Shown: in pieces, positions 17,709 to 27,147 of the stretch
Numbering within the stretch: the first letter of the stretch is position 1
Layout of the letters: each line of letters opens with the position of its first letter
DNA from: Candidatus Rifleibacteriota bacterium
GTDB taxonomy: Bacteria; Muiribacteriota; Ozemobacteria; Ozemobacterales; Ozemobacteraceae
Assembly (NCBI GenBank): GCA_015233565.1
Contig: JADFXM010000034.1
Location: 1 to 64,000 of the forward strand
Direction of reading: 5' to 3'
Length of the DNA stretch: 64,000 bases
The notes under the pieces: model-generated
What the model was told of the DNA's origin: nothing
The model's database searches: none
Seen by the model: the letters and a program-made list of their open reading frames with translations, nothing else
Position numbers and translations under genes: made by a program

Positions 17709-18839
17709 TTACTTTAAATAATCAAGTGCGGAAATTGCGCAACCTTTGTGTTTTGAAAGGCCGGCCCTTCCGACTATTTTTAATGTGTCTCCTGGTCTTC
17801 CACAGGGACAATTTTTTTCGATAATTGCTCGATCGGTAGTCAAAATTGAAATGGAGGGATAGCTTGTCAGATATGGGGTCATTAAATGTAGAAGCCCCTC
17901 TGTTCCTGTTGAAAGCGGGAAAAGTGTTTCGGGATCTACGACACGAGCCCGAGAATATATTGGAATGTGCATTTTCCCTTTTTCGCATTCCAGGTAGGGT
18001 ATCCCATGTTCAACCAAGCCAAATGTATCGCGAATGTTCTCGGAAGGGAGTCCAAGCACTTTGGAAACTGTTTCCTTGAAATAGTCTTTGTTTACTTCTC
18101 GATCTTTGAAGATTTTCCAGCCTCCCCCAGTGATTACAAATGATCGATTTCCAAGTTTAAGAGAAATGTTCTTTTGAGAAAGCTTTTCACACAACTGCCA
18201 GAGGTAGGCAGGAAATCCAAGGATTCTAACTGGATAATCCTGTTTTGAAAACGCTAAAAGTTTTTTTAGCGTTAGATCGAGATCAAATTCAAAATCTTGT
18301 TTGCCGGAATTCCATTTTATTGCGTAAAAGACACTTTTTCTTTTTGTAAGATATGTCAGTTGTTTGTCAGAAAAGGTGGTTCCTTTGCTGGAAGCATATT
18401 TGGGGTCATAAGCAAAGCAAATGTAATTTACTGATTCCTCTTCATTTTTTAGTCCAAGGCTTGAGAAAACTCCAGAAACAACCTTTAAAATTCGTTTCAA
18501 AGATGTATCATCAAGAACAATAGAACTTTTTTGTCCTCCGGTTCCAGAGGAGGTCAATTCGATTTTTATTTTCTGTTGGGGAATTGAAATCAATCTGAAT
18601 TCTTTGAAAATAGTGACAAAAATGGGTGGTATTTCATCGCTTTTCTGTATCAACGAAGGATCAAACCCTTTCTTTCTGATGAAAGATGCGAAATCCGGGC
18701 AATTTTGGAGATGCCAGTTAAGAGCTTCCTTCATTGAAAGTTCGAACAATTCTACTGTTTTTGAATCATGAGAAAATGCTTGTTGAATCTCGAAAAGTTT
18801 TTGGCAATTCTGGAATTTCTCGTTTAATGTTTTAAGCAA
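17709..18839 (-). CDS. LuxE-like acyl-protein synthetase
   Basis: 376 aa with the LuxE fold of AMP-forming enzymes: adenylate loop TSSGTGGQKS (about 96-105), GFPAYLWQL, FGLVEHGIPYLECE and the late motif CGRPGDTLKIVGRAG. A cysteine ten residues from the C-terminus (C367, HKGCAISAL) sits where LuxE carries its acyl-accepting cysteine. LuxE activates a fatty acid as acyl-AMP, loads it on that cysteine and passes it to LuxC. The gene overlaps the GNAT gene by 8 nt and precedes the LuxC-PaaK fusion by 15 nt. Together they can form an acid-to-aldehyde reductase complex. The natural substrate is unknown. Confidence 0.87.
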   Translation of the reverse strand: MLKTLNEKFQNCQKLFEIQQAFSHDSKTVELFELSMKEALNWHLQNCPDFASFIRKKGFDPSLIQKSDEIPPIFVTIFKEFRLISIPQQKIKIELTSSGTGGQKSSIVLDDTSLKRILKVVSGVFSSLGLKNEEESVNYICFAYDPKYASSKGTTFSDKQLTYLTKRKSVFYAIKWNSGKQDFEFDLDLTLKKLLAFSKQDYPVRILGFPAYLWQLCEKLSQKNISLKLGNRSFVITGGGWKIFKDREVNKDYFKETVSKVLGLPSENIRDTFGLVEHGIPYLECEKGKMHIPIYSRARVVDPETLFPLSTGTEGLLHLMTPYLTSYPSISILTTDRAIIEKNCPCGRPGDTLKIVGRAGLSKHKGCAISALDYLK

Positions 18840-20022
18840 TTCGCCAGTCCTCCCCGTCGAGGTCTGGTTGGCACCTAACTGTCATTTCATACCAGCATTT
18901 CATGAATGCATCGAGAAATCTCCGGTTGATTTCGCCAAGTTTCATGTCCATAAAATCAAGGGATTCGAATGACCTGGAAAAAACAATGTAATCTTCACGT
19001 GTTCCATTTTCATTCATTTTTGCTGAAGGGAAATAAGCGCATGGAAGAAATTTTGAATCAATAGCTATTCGTTGCATTTGCGGACTGAAGGCGCTCACGA
19101 GGGTTTCAACATACCTCATATTTTCTTTGGATGCAAATTCACAAAACCACATTAAAACTCTTCTCAGATCAGTATTTTGTATACGATATCCTAAAATTGT
19201 GCCATTTCCATCGGTCTCGTTCAGATTAACAAAAATCTCGGCATCTTTTTCCTCTGAAACAAAGAGCAGGTTAGGTTCAGAAAAGGGAAAAAAGATTTTT
19301 TCCATAAGATCTTTGTTTTGATAGTAATCAAATTTTCTGAGTACTTCTTCTTCATCGTGAATGATCTCAAATTTGATCGGTTCTCCCATATTTCTCGGGT
19401 CTGAAAGTGGGAGGGTAATTTCTTCGTGGGGTTCAAGATTCAAAGTGGCTCGGGCAATTTTGTAAAATTCCCTGATTTCCGGGATCAATTGAGGTCGTTG
19501 CTTTCTTAGTTTCAAACTTTCTTCTCTGAAGAAAATTTCGAGTCCATGGGTTTCAAAAGACTCAACTTTTCGGACATTTGGAAAAACACCCATTGGAAGA
19601 AAGTCTAAATGTTCAAGAATTACTTGTGGTGCTAGACTGACGGTACGAGTCGTTCCGTAGAGAACATCACAACTTCTGGTGGTTTTTGTAAGCCTTTCTA
19701 TTCCCAGTTTTGTGACTACATGCATAATATCCTGTCCACGGAAGTCATTTCTTACGACCGCAGCGTAGACTTTTCCGATTTTGTTGATTGGATCAACAGA
19801 AAAAAGGCAGGAAGCAATCAATTCGTCCCCTAGCATTGCGATTGGCCAAAAATAGTTGGTGTCAACAATTTTTTTTCGCACTAAATTAGCATCTGTAACG
19901 TCTTTTAACGGGTATTTCCCTTTGTAAACCTTGTCATAAAGATCTACAATTCGATCGACGTCTGCAAATTCTGCAGTTCTAACGGCTACACTTCTACCGT
20001 CCTTCAAGTTAAGGATTTTCAT
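18832..20022 (-). CDS. GNAT family N-acetyltransferase-like protein
   Basis: 396 aa. The N-terminal about 160 residues form a GNAT domain with the acetyl-CoA loop V-R-N-D-F-R-G-Q-D at about 92-100 after a beta-strand. The C-terminal about 200 residues, including FEIIHDEEEVLRKFDY and a strand-rich region, look like a second degenerate GNAT-like half. It is first in a three-gene minus-strand operon with LuxE- and LuxC/PaaK-like enzymes, and its stop overlaps the LuxE start by 8 nt. It may acylate the amine or carrier on which the activated acyl chain works, or modify the final product. That role is inferred from the operon only. Confidence 0.75.
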   Translation of the reverse strand: MKILNLKDGRSVAVRTAEFADVDRIVDLYDKVYKGKYPLKDVTDANLVRKKIVDTNYFWPIAMLGDELIASCLFSVDPINKIGKVYAAVVRNDFRGQDIMHVVTKLGIERLTKTTRSCDVLYGTTRTVSLAPQVILEHLDFLPMGVFPNVRKVESFETHGLEIFFREESLKLRKQRPQLIPEIREFYKIARATLNLEPHEEITLPLSDPRNMGEPIKFEIIHDEEEVLRKFDYYQNKDLMEKIFFPFSEPNLLFVSEEKDAEIFVNLNETDGNGTILGYRIQNTDLRRVLMWFCEFASKENMRYVETLVSAFSPQMQRIAIDSKFLPCAYFPSAKMNENGTREDYIVFSRSFESLDFMDMKLGEINRRFLDAFMKCWYEMTVRCQPDLDGEDWRIA

Positions 20023-20425
20023 AGACCTTCCTTTTTTCTGTTTATGAAAGGTAAAATTCGGGAATTTAAAAAAATTTTATCAATAAATGGTTTTAACAAA
20101 GTCTGAAAAAAATTAAATTACATAATTTTGTTGGATTGCTTTTGATCTATTACCAAAATCCTGAAATCTAAACCTTGGAACCATCACTACAAACAAAGAT
20201 CGGCGAGCTCACACTTTATAACTCAACTTTTTCACTACTACGCTTTCCACAAAGTCTTGCTTTTCACATGCAAGATTTAGGTATTATATCTTACTTTGGT
20301 TTTTCGGGAAAGAGTTGACTTTTGCGTTAAGGGATTACGATTTTCAATTTTTCCAAATTTTTCCTTTATGTAGAGTGATTTCCTTGATATAATCAAAACC
20401 ATCAAATCTTGACTTGGAGGTCAAA
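20023..20425. other. Divergent intergenic region
   Basis: About 400 bp between the GNAT gene (minus) and the DsbA-like gene (plus). A perfect TATAAT at 20388-20393 could start the plus-strand transcript, though its -35 (TTTATG, 17 bp upstream) is poor. An upstream TTGACT at 20315-20320 lacks a good -10. No repeat copy or ORF found. Confidence 0.4.
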
Positions 20426-20968
20426 TTGAGCGCCGAATTAAAGTTTCACTTCGACTTCGCTTGCCCTTATTCATTTTTTGCCTGGAAATCTATTTTCCGA
20501 TATCTTTTTAAAAAGCAATTCGAAGTATGTTTTTTAGTCAATGGTGATAATCCTTTCAGAGGTCTTGAATTTTCAGAAAAAATTTGGAATAAAAATATTG
20601 AAGCTGTAAAAAAACGTGGAATACAAATAAAAAAACCTGGTTTTTCTGTAGACTCCAGATTTCTTGAAAGAATTCTTGAGAAGCAGGAAGAGGTAAGGAA
20701 AAAAGACTTCCTGAATTTGGTATTTTGCGGAATTTTCGAATCAGGTGTTAATTTGAGCGAGCCTTTAAAACTGCTTGAATACTGTTCGCAAAACAACTTT
20801 GATCTAAAAATTCCTATTGATGAGCTTGAAAAATTGAAATCCTCTACCGATCAACCAGTCAATAAAACTTCAGGAAACAGAATGACTCCTTCCTTGGAAT
20901 TTGAAAATGAAAGAATCGCAGGTTGCTTTGATTTGTGGGCAATTGAAAATTTACTCGAAAAAATTTAA
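20426..20968 (+). CDS. DsbA / 2-hydroxychromene-2-carboxylate isomerase-like thioredoxin-fold protein
   Basis: I choose the TTG at 20426 because GGAGG (20416-20420) lies 5 nt before it; the TTG at 20414 overlaps that site. The 180-aa protein opens with FHFDFACPYSFFAW, the start of the kappa-GST/HCCA-isomerase branch of the DsbA fold, where a C-P-Y-S sequence replaces CPHC. A late segment, MTPSLEFENERIAGCFDLWAI, corresponds to the cis-Pro strand and last helix. One cysteine cannot do DsbA-style disulfide exchange, so a glutathione-S-transferase or isomerase-like role is more likely. It is followed by a NUDIX gene 9 nt later. No cytosolic export signal is present. Confidence 0.75.
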   Translation: MSAELKFHFDFACPYSFFAWKSIFRYLFKKQFEVCFLVNGDNPFRGLEFSEKIWNKNIEAVKKRGIQIKKPGFSVDSRFLERILEKQEEVRKKDFLNLVFCGIFESGVNLSEPLKLLEYCSQNNFDLKIPIDELEKLKSSTDQPVNKTSGNRMTPSLEFENERIAGCFDLWAIENLLEKI

Positions 20969-20977
20969 TACCAAATA

Positions 20978-21628
20978 ATGACGTTTTCATATCCTTTTCC
21001 AAGACCCTCTTTCACACTTGATGCAGCTTTAATTTCTCCTATCGGAGGAATTTTAAAAATTTTGCTGATTCAAAGGAAACATGACCCCTTTTCAGGGAAA
21101 TGGGCTCTCCCCGGTGGATTTCTTGAAATGGACGAAACTTTGAAAACTGGTGCATTAAGAGAATTGGGCGAGGAAACACAAATTTTTAATGTAAAGCTAT
21201 ACCCTGTGTTTGTTTGCGGAGAACCCGGCCGGGATCCTCGTGGCCGAACAATCACGCAACTTTTTGGAGCATTAGTTGATTCATCATCGTTAAATCCAAC
21301 CGGAGCTGATGACGCTGCTGAGGCCGAATGGTTCCCCATCAATTCACTTCCTGAAATGGCTTTTGATCATCAAAGAGTACTGTTTCAAATTTTTTCTAAT
21401 TTAAAATGGCAAGCTGAAATTTCAATAATTGGAAAAGATTACTTTTCCTTCGAAGCTGAGGAAGAAAAAATAGTTGATTTACATTCCCTTGTTCTGGGAA
21501 CAAAAAACATAGAATCTCCAATCCTTCGAGGAAAAAAATTAGGTTTACTGGCTCCAGTTTCTGGCCATAAATTTCGATATTTGTGCCCGGACCTAAAAGG
21601 ACCTGATTGGCACCCTTTGGTTTGGTAA
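20978..21628 (+). CDS. NUDIX hydrolase
   Basis: The 216-aa protein carries a NUDIX box at about residues 46-68: GGFLEMDETLKTGALRELGE continuing ETQI. This fits GX5EX7REUXEEXGU apart from Gln in the second-last position. The box binds magnesium and hydrolyses nucleoside diphosphates linked to another group. Overall similarity is to ADP-ribose pyrophosphatase or MutT-like enzymes, with an NRR-like domain of about 70 residues at the C-terminus that I cannot place. It starts 9 nt after the DsbA-like gene, so the two are probably cotranscribed. Substrate unknown. Confidence 0.88.
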   Translation: MTFSYPFPRPSFTLDAALISPIGGILKILLIQRKHDPFSGKWALPGGFLEMDETLKTGALRELGEETQIFNVKLYPVFVCGEPGRDPRGRTITQLFGALVDSSSLNPTGADDAAEAEWFPINSLPEMAFDHQRVLFQIFSNLKWQAEISIIGKDYFSFEAEEEKIVDLHSLVLGTKNIESPILRGKKLGLLAPVSGHKFRYLCPDLKGPDWHPLVW

Positions 21629-21814
21629 TTTTCCATAGAATCATTTATGCCTTTGTTCTGGCCTCTTTCGAGAAAGATTGTTCCGCATCATTTCAATAAT
21701 AGATGGTTATTAAATTTGTGGTGATGCTTTGTTTGTGGGTAAACCCAGAAGGGCTATATTGACAAGAAACGCTATAAAACGACCTTTTCTCCCAAAATTC
21801 AGAGGTAACATAAA

Positions 21815-23521
21815 ATGAATTTGTTAAAACCTTCCCTTATTAAACTTTCAAAGCAATATCAAAAAAGAAAAGGACGTCTGCTTTACTTTCTAATTTTTTT
21901 GGGCTTAGTAATTCTAGGTTTAATCTATTTTGGCCTTTTCAAATTTCTTGATTTTGTCTACCAGGCTCCCATGCTTGGAAGTGTTATGGGGCCGATAATC
22001 GGGAAACTGATTGCCTCAAAATTGCTTGAAATGATAATTCTGTCGCTGTTCTTCATGCTTTTTTTCAGTAGTACTATCGCTTCTTTCTCGGTTTTCTATC
22101 TTGATGATGAGTTAAATTTGCTATTTGTTTCGCCGGTTACAACTGTAAGGATATTCTGGTCAAGATTTGTCCTTATGATAATCGAAAGCTCCTGGATGGC
22201 CATTATTGCTTTTCTCCCAATATTTTATGCTTTTATTACGGCAGCCAAATCGCCATACCAAGCGTATCTATTTTTTCCATTATTATTAATTTTATATTTA
22301 ATGGGCCCCAACATATTGGGTGCACTGACTGCTCTGCTACTAGGAACTTTTTTTCCTATCAGGCAAATGAAAAAAATCTTCCAGTTCCTTTCGGCGATCG
22401 TATTAGCTGCGATGGTCTTCTTTTTCCGATTTTTGGAGCCAGAAAAACTATTAAATCCAAAATATTTTACTACTGTATCAAACTATATCCTTATGTTGAA
22501 AACTTCCTTTCTTGAATCGTTTCCATCCTCCTGGATGAAAAACGCGTCTGTCCACCTTTTTAATGGTTCTTTCGAGGAAGCCATCTATGCAGCTTTGCCT
22601 CTCCTGGGTTTCACTGTCGGAACATTTTTAATTTTGAGTTTCCTCGCAAACACCTTCTATCGATTAAGTTGGCAGAAATCACTTGAAGCTGTTGAAAATC
22701 AAGTTCTAGGGTTGGAGTTTGGCCGAAAATTATTGGTTGCGCCTTTTAAACTTTTTCCTGATGACATTAGAGTTGTACTTACCAAAGAGATAACAATATT
22801 TTTCCGAGACCCTGCAATTTTTGCGCAACTTTTTATGATGGCAGCAATTATGTTTGTATACGGATACAATTTATACATTATGCCACTAAAAGATCTTCCA
22901 GCTTTATATTCCGGTGAAACATTTGATAGCATGGTTTATTTCAATGGCCCATTCATTGGTTTCATCATAGCGGCAATGTCCATGCGTTTTGTTTTCCCAT
23001 CAATCAGTCTTGAAGGCCGGGCTTTCTGGGCGGTAAAGGCCTCGCCATTAGCTCCTTCAAGATTGCTGATGATGAAGTTTTTTTTGTATCTTTGGCCGAA
23101 TTTCTTTTTCAGTTGGGTATTGTGCGGAATTTCTAACGCCCTTTTTCAAGTGTCTAACCCAATTCTTAGATATCTCAGTTTTATAAATGTTACTTTAATG
23201 GCGATTGTTGCGACTGCTCTCTCTATTGGAATCGGGGCGATTTATGCACGCTTTGATGCCGAAAACCCCTTGAAAATTGCAGGATCGTTTGGTGGAGTTG
23301 TTTACATGTTGATGAATGGGTTGTTCATTTTTAATCTCCTTCTTTGCCAAGTGTATCCAATGTACAGGTATTTCTTCTTTAGGTTTATTCCCTTTTATGA
23401 TTTAAAAGGAAAAATTCTTGTAACACTGTGTTTTATAGTTTTGTTTATTTGCACAGGTTTTTGGACTTATATTCCACTCAAAAAAGGAAAAGAGGCCCTA
23501 GAAAAATATGAGCCAGACTGA
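21815..23521 (+). CDS. ABC transporter permease, exporter type (ABC-2-like)
   Basis: 568 aa with at least ten hydrophobic helices in two groups (about 25-250 and 300-560) and a central cytoplasmic loop with VVLTKEITIFFRDP, typical of ABC-2-like exporters. The start follows a GAGGTAA ribosome binding site. Its 3' end overlaps by 14 nt the gene for an ATPase of the drug/antibiotic-export class, so the pair forms one exporter. Cargo cannot be predicted; no substrate-binding protein is present, which favours efflux. Likely partner pair with no further genes. Confidence 0.85.
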   Translation: MNLLKPSLIKLSKQYQKRKGRLLYFLIFLGLVILGLIYFGLFKFLDFVYQAPMLGSVMGPIIGKLIASKLLEMIILSLFFMLFFSSTIASFSVFYLDDELNLLFVSPVTTVRIFWSRFVLMIIESSWMAIIAFLPIFYAFITAAKSPYQAYLFFPLLLILYLMGPNILGALTALLLGTFFPIRQMKKIFQFLSAIVLAAMVFFFRFLEPEKLLNPKYFTTVSNYILMLKTSFLESFPSSWMKNASVHLFNGSFEEAIYAALPLLGFTVGTFLILSFLANTFYRLSWQKSLEAVENQVLGLEFGRKLLVAPFKLFPDDIRVVLTKEITIFFRDPAIFAQLFMMAAIMFVYGYNLYIMPLKDLPALYSGETFDSMVYFNGPFIGFIIAAMSMRFVFPSISLEGRAFWAVKASPLAPSRLLMMKFFLYLWPNFFFSWVLCGISNALFQVSNPILRYLSFINVTLMAIVATALSIGIGAIYARFDAENPLKIAGSFGGVVYMLMNGLFIFNLLLCQVYPMYRYFFFRFIPFYDLKGKILVTLCFIVLFICTGFWTYIPLKKGKEALEKYEPD

Positions 23522-24305
23522 AAAAGCGATTTCTCTTTCCCAGGTAAAAAAGAATTACGGTGATTTTTCAGCTTTAAAAGGAATAGACCTGGAAGTCAGC
23601 CCAGGGGAATTTTTTGGATTTATCGGGCCCAATGGAGCCGGAAAAACCACTTTGATAAGAATTATCGTTGGAATAATTAAACCGACAAGTGGAATAATAA
23701 CTGTTTGCGGGTATGATAACCTATCCAGTTCAAGCATGGCAAAACGCTTGACTGGATATATTCCTGACAGACCATACCTATACGAAAAGCTAACTCCAAT
23801 TGAGTATTTTGATTTTATCTCTGGATTGTACTCCGTTTCAAAAGAAAGAAAACTTAAAGTCGGTGAAGAAATGCTGAAAATGTTCAACCTCTGGGATTGG
23901 AGAAACGAGCTGATCGAAGGATTTTCTCATGGAATGAAGCAAAAAGTCGCAATGAGCGCTGCAATGCTTCATGATCCTGAGGTCTTGGTAATCGATGAAC
24001 CAATGGTTGGCCTGGATCCAAGAAGTGTCAAAGTTGTAAAGGACTTTTTAAAAGACCTGACAAAAAAAGGGAAGAGTATTTTTTTTACAACCCATACTCT
24101 TTCAATAGCGGAAGATTTGTGTGATCGAATAGGAATAATTAACCATGGTCAAGTGGTAGCTCTCGGAACAATGGATGAACTTAAAAAACATCTCAAAAGT
24201 GGAGATTCTGACCTCGAAAGTATTTTCTTAAAAATCACTGAAGAGGAAGAAATTGGCGGGGAGCTTGTTCCTGAGCTTGCCCCCAAAGACTCCGATGAAT
24301 TTTGA
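23508..24305 (+). CDS. ABC transporter ATP-binding protein
   Basis: 265 aa with Walker A at 40-48 (GPNGAGKTT), signature SHGMKQKVA in place of LSGGQ, Walker B LVIDEPMVGLD and the switch His in TTHTLSIAEDLCD. The sequence class is CcmA/NatA-like ATPases that drive export. The ATG lies inside the last codons of the permease gene (14-nt overlap), a tight translational link. The C-terminal 25 residues are acidic and probably disordered. Confidence 0.95.
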   Translation: MSQTEKAISLSQVKKNYGDFSALKGIDLEVSPGEFFGFIGPNGAGKTTLIRIIVGIIKPTSGIITVCGYDNLSSSSMAKRLTGYIPDRPYLYEKLTPIEYFDFISGLYSVSKERKLKVGEEMLKMFNLWDWRNELIEGFSHGMKQKVAMSAAMLHDPEVLVIDEPMVGLDPRSVKVVKDFLKDLTKKGKSIFFTTHTLSIAEDLCDRIGIINHGQVVALGTMDELKKHLKSGDSDLESIFLKITEEEEIGGELVPELAPKDSDEF

Positions 24306-24410
24306 AGTCTCCCTTCTTTTTCATTTTCTTTTCGAAAAGTATAGAAATACTGGTTTAAGCCAAACAAATTGGTTTGCCTTTATTCACACCATTTAATTTT
24401 TTCATGAAAA

Positions 24411-25301
24411 ATGAGTAATAGAGCTGCGTTTTGGGTTCTGGTCTTTATGAACATAATTTGGGGTGGAAGCTATGCAGTCTCCAAATGGGTACTTAACTAT
24501 ATCCCACCAACTTTTTTGGCTGCAACAAGATTCCTTCTCGGGGGCATTCTTTTACTTTTTTTTTCAGAAGGAAAGACCTTTCAAATTTCAAAAAAACATT
24601 GGATGGATTTAACCTGGGTTTACGGACTTGGGATTTCACTTTCATTTATTGCCCAATATCAGGGGATTAAGCTTACAACCGCTCTCAAAGCATCAATGGA
24701 AATGACTCTTGAGCCACTTTTTGTAATACTACTTGCTATCTCTGTTTTAAAAGAACCGTTGAAATTGCAGACACTTTTTGGATTAACAATGAGTGTTTTG
24801 GGCACAGTTCTACTAGTTTTTGATGGAAAATCTATTACTCAAATTTGGGGGGAGTTAAAAAATGGCGGGCAAATCCTGGGGGACATTCTGATGCTGTTTT
24901 CCATTTTTCTTGGAAGTGCCTACAGCATCTTTAGCAAACCCTTAACGAAAAAAATGGGACCCATAAAATCTACAGCTTGGGGATGCATCCTTTCTTCGGT
25001 AATGCTCCTCCCCTTAGTTGCCCTTGAAATTCAATCTGGTTGTAAATTTGAATTTAATACTTCCGTTTTTGCGTCGATATTCTTCTTAGGAGTAATCTGT
25101 ACAGCGCTAGGCTATGCATTGTGGAATAAAATTCTGGTCGGAATGCCTGCGTCGGAAATGGCGATTACTTTAAATATCCAACCGATTGCCGGGGTAGCTA
25201 TTGGGATGATTTTTCTTGGAGAGAGAATTGGCTTAATTGGCTGTCTGGGGGGAATAATAATACTGGTGGGAATCTGGATGGTTCCTTTCTCCTCAGTTTG
25301 A
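24411..25301 (+). CDS. DMT superfamily transporter, EamA type
   Basis: 296 aa with ten predicted membrane helices in two five-helix EamA repeats. Typical sequences are MNIIWGGSYAVSKW at the start of the first repeat, TALKASMEMTLEPLFV, and AITLNIQPIAGVAIGMIFLGE in the second. The family exports amino acids, nucleobases or other metabolites. It is separate from the ABC pair by about 105 nt and has no obvious ribosome binding site. Substrate unknown. Confidence 0.9.
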   Translation: MSNRAAFWVLVFMNIIWGGSYAVSKWVLNYIPPTFLAATRFLLGGILLLFFSEGKTFQISKKHWMDLTWVYGLGISLSFIAQYQGIKLTTALKASMEMTLEPLFVILLAISVLKEPLKLQTLFGLTMSVLGTVLLVFDGKSITQIWGELKNGGQILGDILMLFSIFLGSAYSIFSKPLTKKMGPIKSTAWGCILSSVMLLPLVALEIQSGCKFEFNTSVFASIFFLGVICTALGYALWNKILVGMPASEMAITLNIQPIAGVAIGMIFLGERIGLIGCLGGIIILVGIWMVPFSSV

Positions 25302-25371
25302 AAATGAAAAAATTTGTATTTGAAAATTCAATAAATTATTAAGGTTTGAAAAAAGAAAAGTGAGAAATGCT

Positions 25372-25399
25372 TTGTTTTTTTTGTTGAAAAATGTAAACT
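25372..25399 (+). promoter_or_regulatory. Candidate promoter placing the sigma-factor gene in a leaderless message
   Basis: TTGTTT (25372-25377) and TAAACT (25394-25399), spacer 16 bp, end 6 nt before the ATG at 25406. No ribosome binding site is visible in front of this ATG. The boxes are weak individually. Confidence 0.35.
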
Positions 25400-25405
25400 A
25401 AACGT

Positions 25406-26815
25406 ATGTATTGTTATCAAGCTTTGCATTGCACGAAGGAAGATTGCCCCGTTAGAAGGAGGCGAATTCGGCATTGCTGGGAATATTTTCAGGAGAAACT
25501 AAACAGAGAACCCAACGAAGAAGAGTGCCCATTTTCCCCTTGTTCCAACTGCCATTACAGAATGGGTTGGGAAATTGGACTCATTACTGACGAAGTTTTT
25601 GAAGAAGAAGAACTTCCTGATGCATCGAGCTTGGTTCCTTACAAACGATCAGAACAGTCGGAAAAGCTCATCCCGGATGAAAATGAAAAATTATGTCAGA
25701 TATCAAAAAAAATCCCTGAGGATTATTTCAAGGATCTACCAAAATTAAGATTTTGCTGGGAAATTACTAAATGCAATAACCTTGAATGTCCAGTCAGACA
25801 ACAGAGAATTATTAGATGTTTCAAATTCTTTGAAATTCGGGGAGAAGCAGAAAAACAAAAAGTTACCAAGTGCAATCAATCATGTGAGTTTTGCCATTAC
25901 AAGCATGGTTGGGAGCTGGGAATCATTAATGAAGGCTTGTTCGAAGATGTAATCCAGCAAAAAAGAAGAAAACAAGAAAAAACTGAACGAATAAACAGAG
26001 AGGGAATTATTGAAATTTATCTAAACGAAATTTCAAAAAAACCCTTATCAAAAGAGCAGGAAATTGAGCTTGCAAAAAAACTGGCCGGTGATAAACATGC
26101 CTCTGAAATGTTTTTATTGGCAAATTTGAAGCTTGTTGTAAGAATTGCTTCAAATTTTACTCAAAGAGGCCTTAGCATCATGGATTTGATTCAAGAAGGA
26201 AACCTTGGATTAATCAGAGCTATCGCAAAATTTGATTACACTCTTGGTTATAAATTTTCAACTTACGCAGCCTATTGGGTCCGTCATTATATGCAAAAAG
26301 CCTTAAGAGAACAAGGACGGGCAATATTGGTTCCACACCATTTGCTCATTGTTGCAAATAAAATCAGACGGACAATTTCTGAACAAGAAAATTTCCTTGG
26401 AAGATCACCGAGTTTGACCGAATTGTCCAAAATTTTAGCTATGGAAGAAGAAAAAATTCTCCAGGTTATTGGTTTAACGGAAACTCCTATTTCAATTGAA
26501 ACCAGAGTTGAAAACAGTAGTGAGGACGGAGGAACCGTAGAATATTATCTTGCTGATAAGACAATACTTTCTCCTGAAGAAAAAGCGCTGGAATCAGCCA
26601 AACGGGAAGCTTGCATTCAAGCAATTCAAGCATTGCCTGAAAGATTGAAAGAAATTATCGAACAATTTTATGGTTTCGGAAAGGAAGAATTAAGCCTTGC
26701 TGAAATAGGAAGAAGAATGGGCTTTTCCAGAGAACGGGCACGACAACTATTGAGACAGGCGCTTGAAATTCTTCAAAAAGGTGTTTTTTCTGCAAATTTA
26801 AAAGATTTTTCTTAA
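25406..26815 (+). CDS. RpoD/RpoS-group sigma factor with two N-terminal cysteine-rich modules
   Basis: 469 aa. Residues 1-60 and about 118-185 are two copies of a cysteine module: C-x4/5-C-x4-C-P-V-R, a later C, then a C-x3/4-C-x2-C-H-Y-x2-G-W-E-x-G end; each has seven cysteines. They resemble the two-CW type metal-site modules. From about residue 200 comes a regular group-1/2 sigma factor: region 1.2 (IEIYLNEISKKPLSKEQEIE), region 2 (LIQEGNLGLIRAIAKFDY, then YKFSTYAAYWVRHYMQ), region 3, and region 4 with FSRERARQLLRQALE. The modules replace the usual acidic region 1.1. They may let iron, zinc or redox state tune the sigma factor; this is inference. Confidence 0.9.
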   Translation: MYCYQALHCTKEDCPVRRRRIRHCWEYFQEKLNREPNEEECPFSPCSNCHYRMGWEIGLITDEVFEEEELPDASSLVPYKRSEQSEKLIPDENEKLCQISKKIPEDYFKDLPKLRFCWEITKCNNLECPVRQQRIIRCFKFFEIRGEAEKQKVTKCNQSCEFCHYKHGWELGIINEGLFEDVIQQKRRKQEKTERINREGIIEIYLNEISKKPLSKEQEIELAKKLAGDKHASEMFLLANLKLVVRIASNFTQRGLSIMDLIQEGNLGLIRAIAKFDYTLGYKFSTYAAYWVRHYMQKALREQGRAILVPHHLLIVANKIRRTISEQENFLGRSPSLTELSKILAMEEEKILQVIGLTETPISIETRVENSSEDGGTVEYYLADKTILSPEEKALESAKREACIQAIQALPERLKEIIEQFYGFGKEELSLAEIGRRMGFSRERARQLLRQALEILQKGVFSANLKDFS

Positions 26816-27147
26816 ATTTTCTTAACAAAAGTTTGCTTTACTATTTTACCTTTTTCTTGGTATTTTTCTTTTTGCTTTTATTTTTCTTGGTGTTTTTCAA
26901 TATTTTAGTATTCATGTTAGAAACTGTTAAAAATATCAAATCGCCAAGTATCCTAGAAAAACAATTCGCTGTAATATCCATGAATACTGGGGACATAATT
27001 TTGGGAGGTACAAGAAAAATTATCCTTAGGTGTTTTTTGCAGTTTCGTTAGAAGCTTTCGGAAAACTCGGTATATTTTGTTCGGTACAAAGCCCCTCGCG
27101 GCTGATGCGAGAAAGCGCGGCAAAAATTTGGGTGGGAACATTGAAAT
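26816..27147. other. Intergenic, pyrimidine-rich stretch
   Basis: A T-rich tract with few other bases (26833-26920) is followed by about 230 bases with a weak hairpin, CTCGC...GCGAG, near 27095. No terminator is clearly formed, although the T-rich run after the sigma gene may act as one. No ORF in it is convincing. Confidence 0.35.

Noticed and set aside
26833..27051. Plus-strand frame of 72 codons after the sigma gene
   Set aside because: Its hydrophobic start comes from a pyrimidine-rich tract rather than a real membrane protein, and it has no ribosome binding site.
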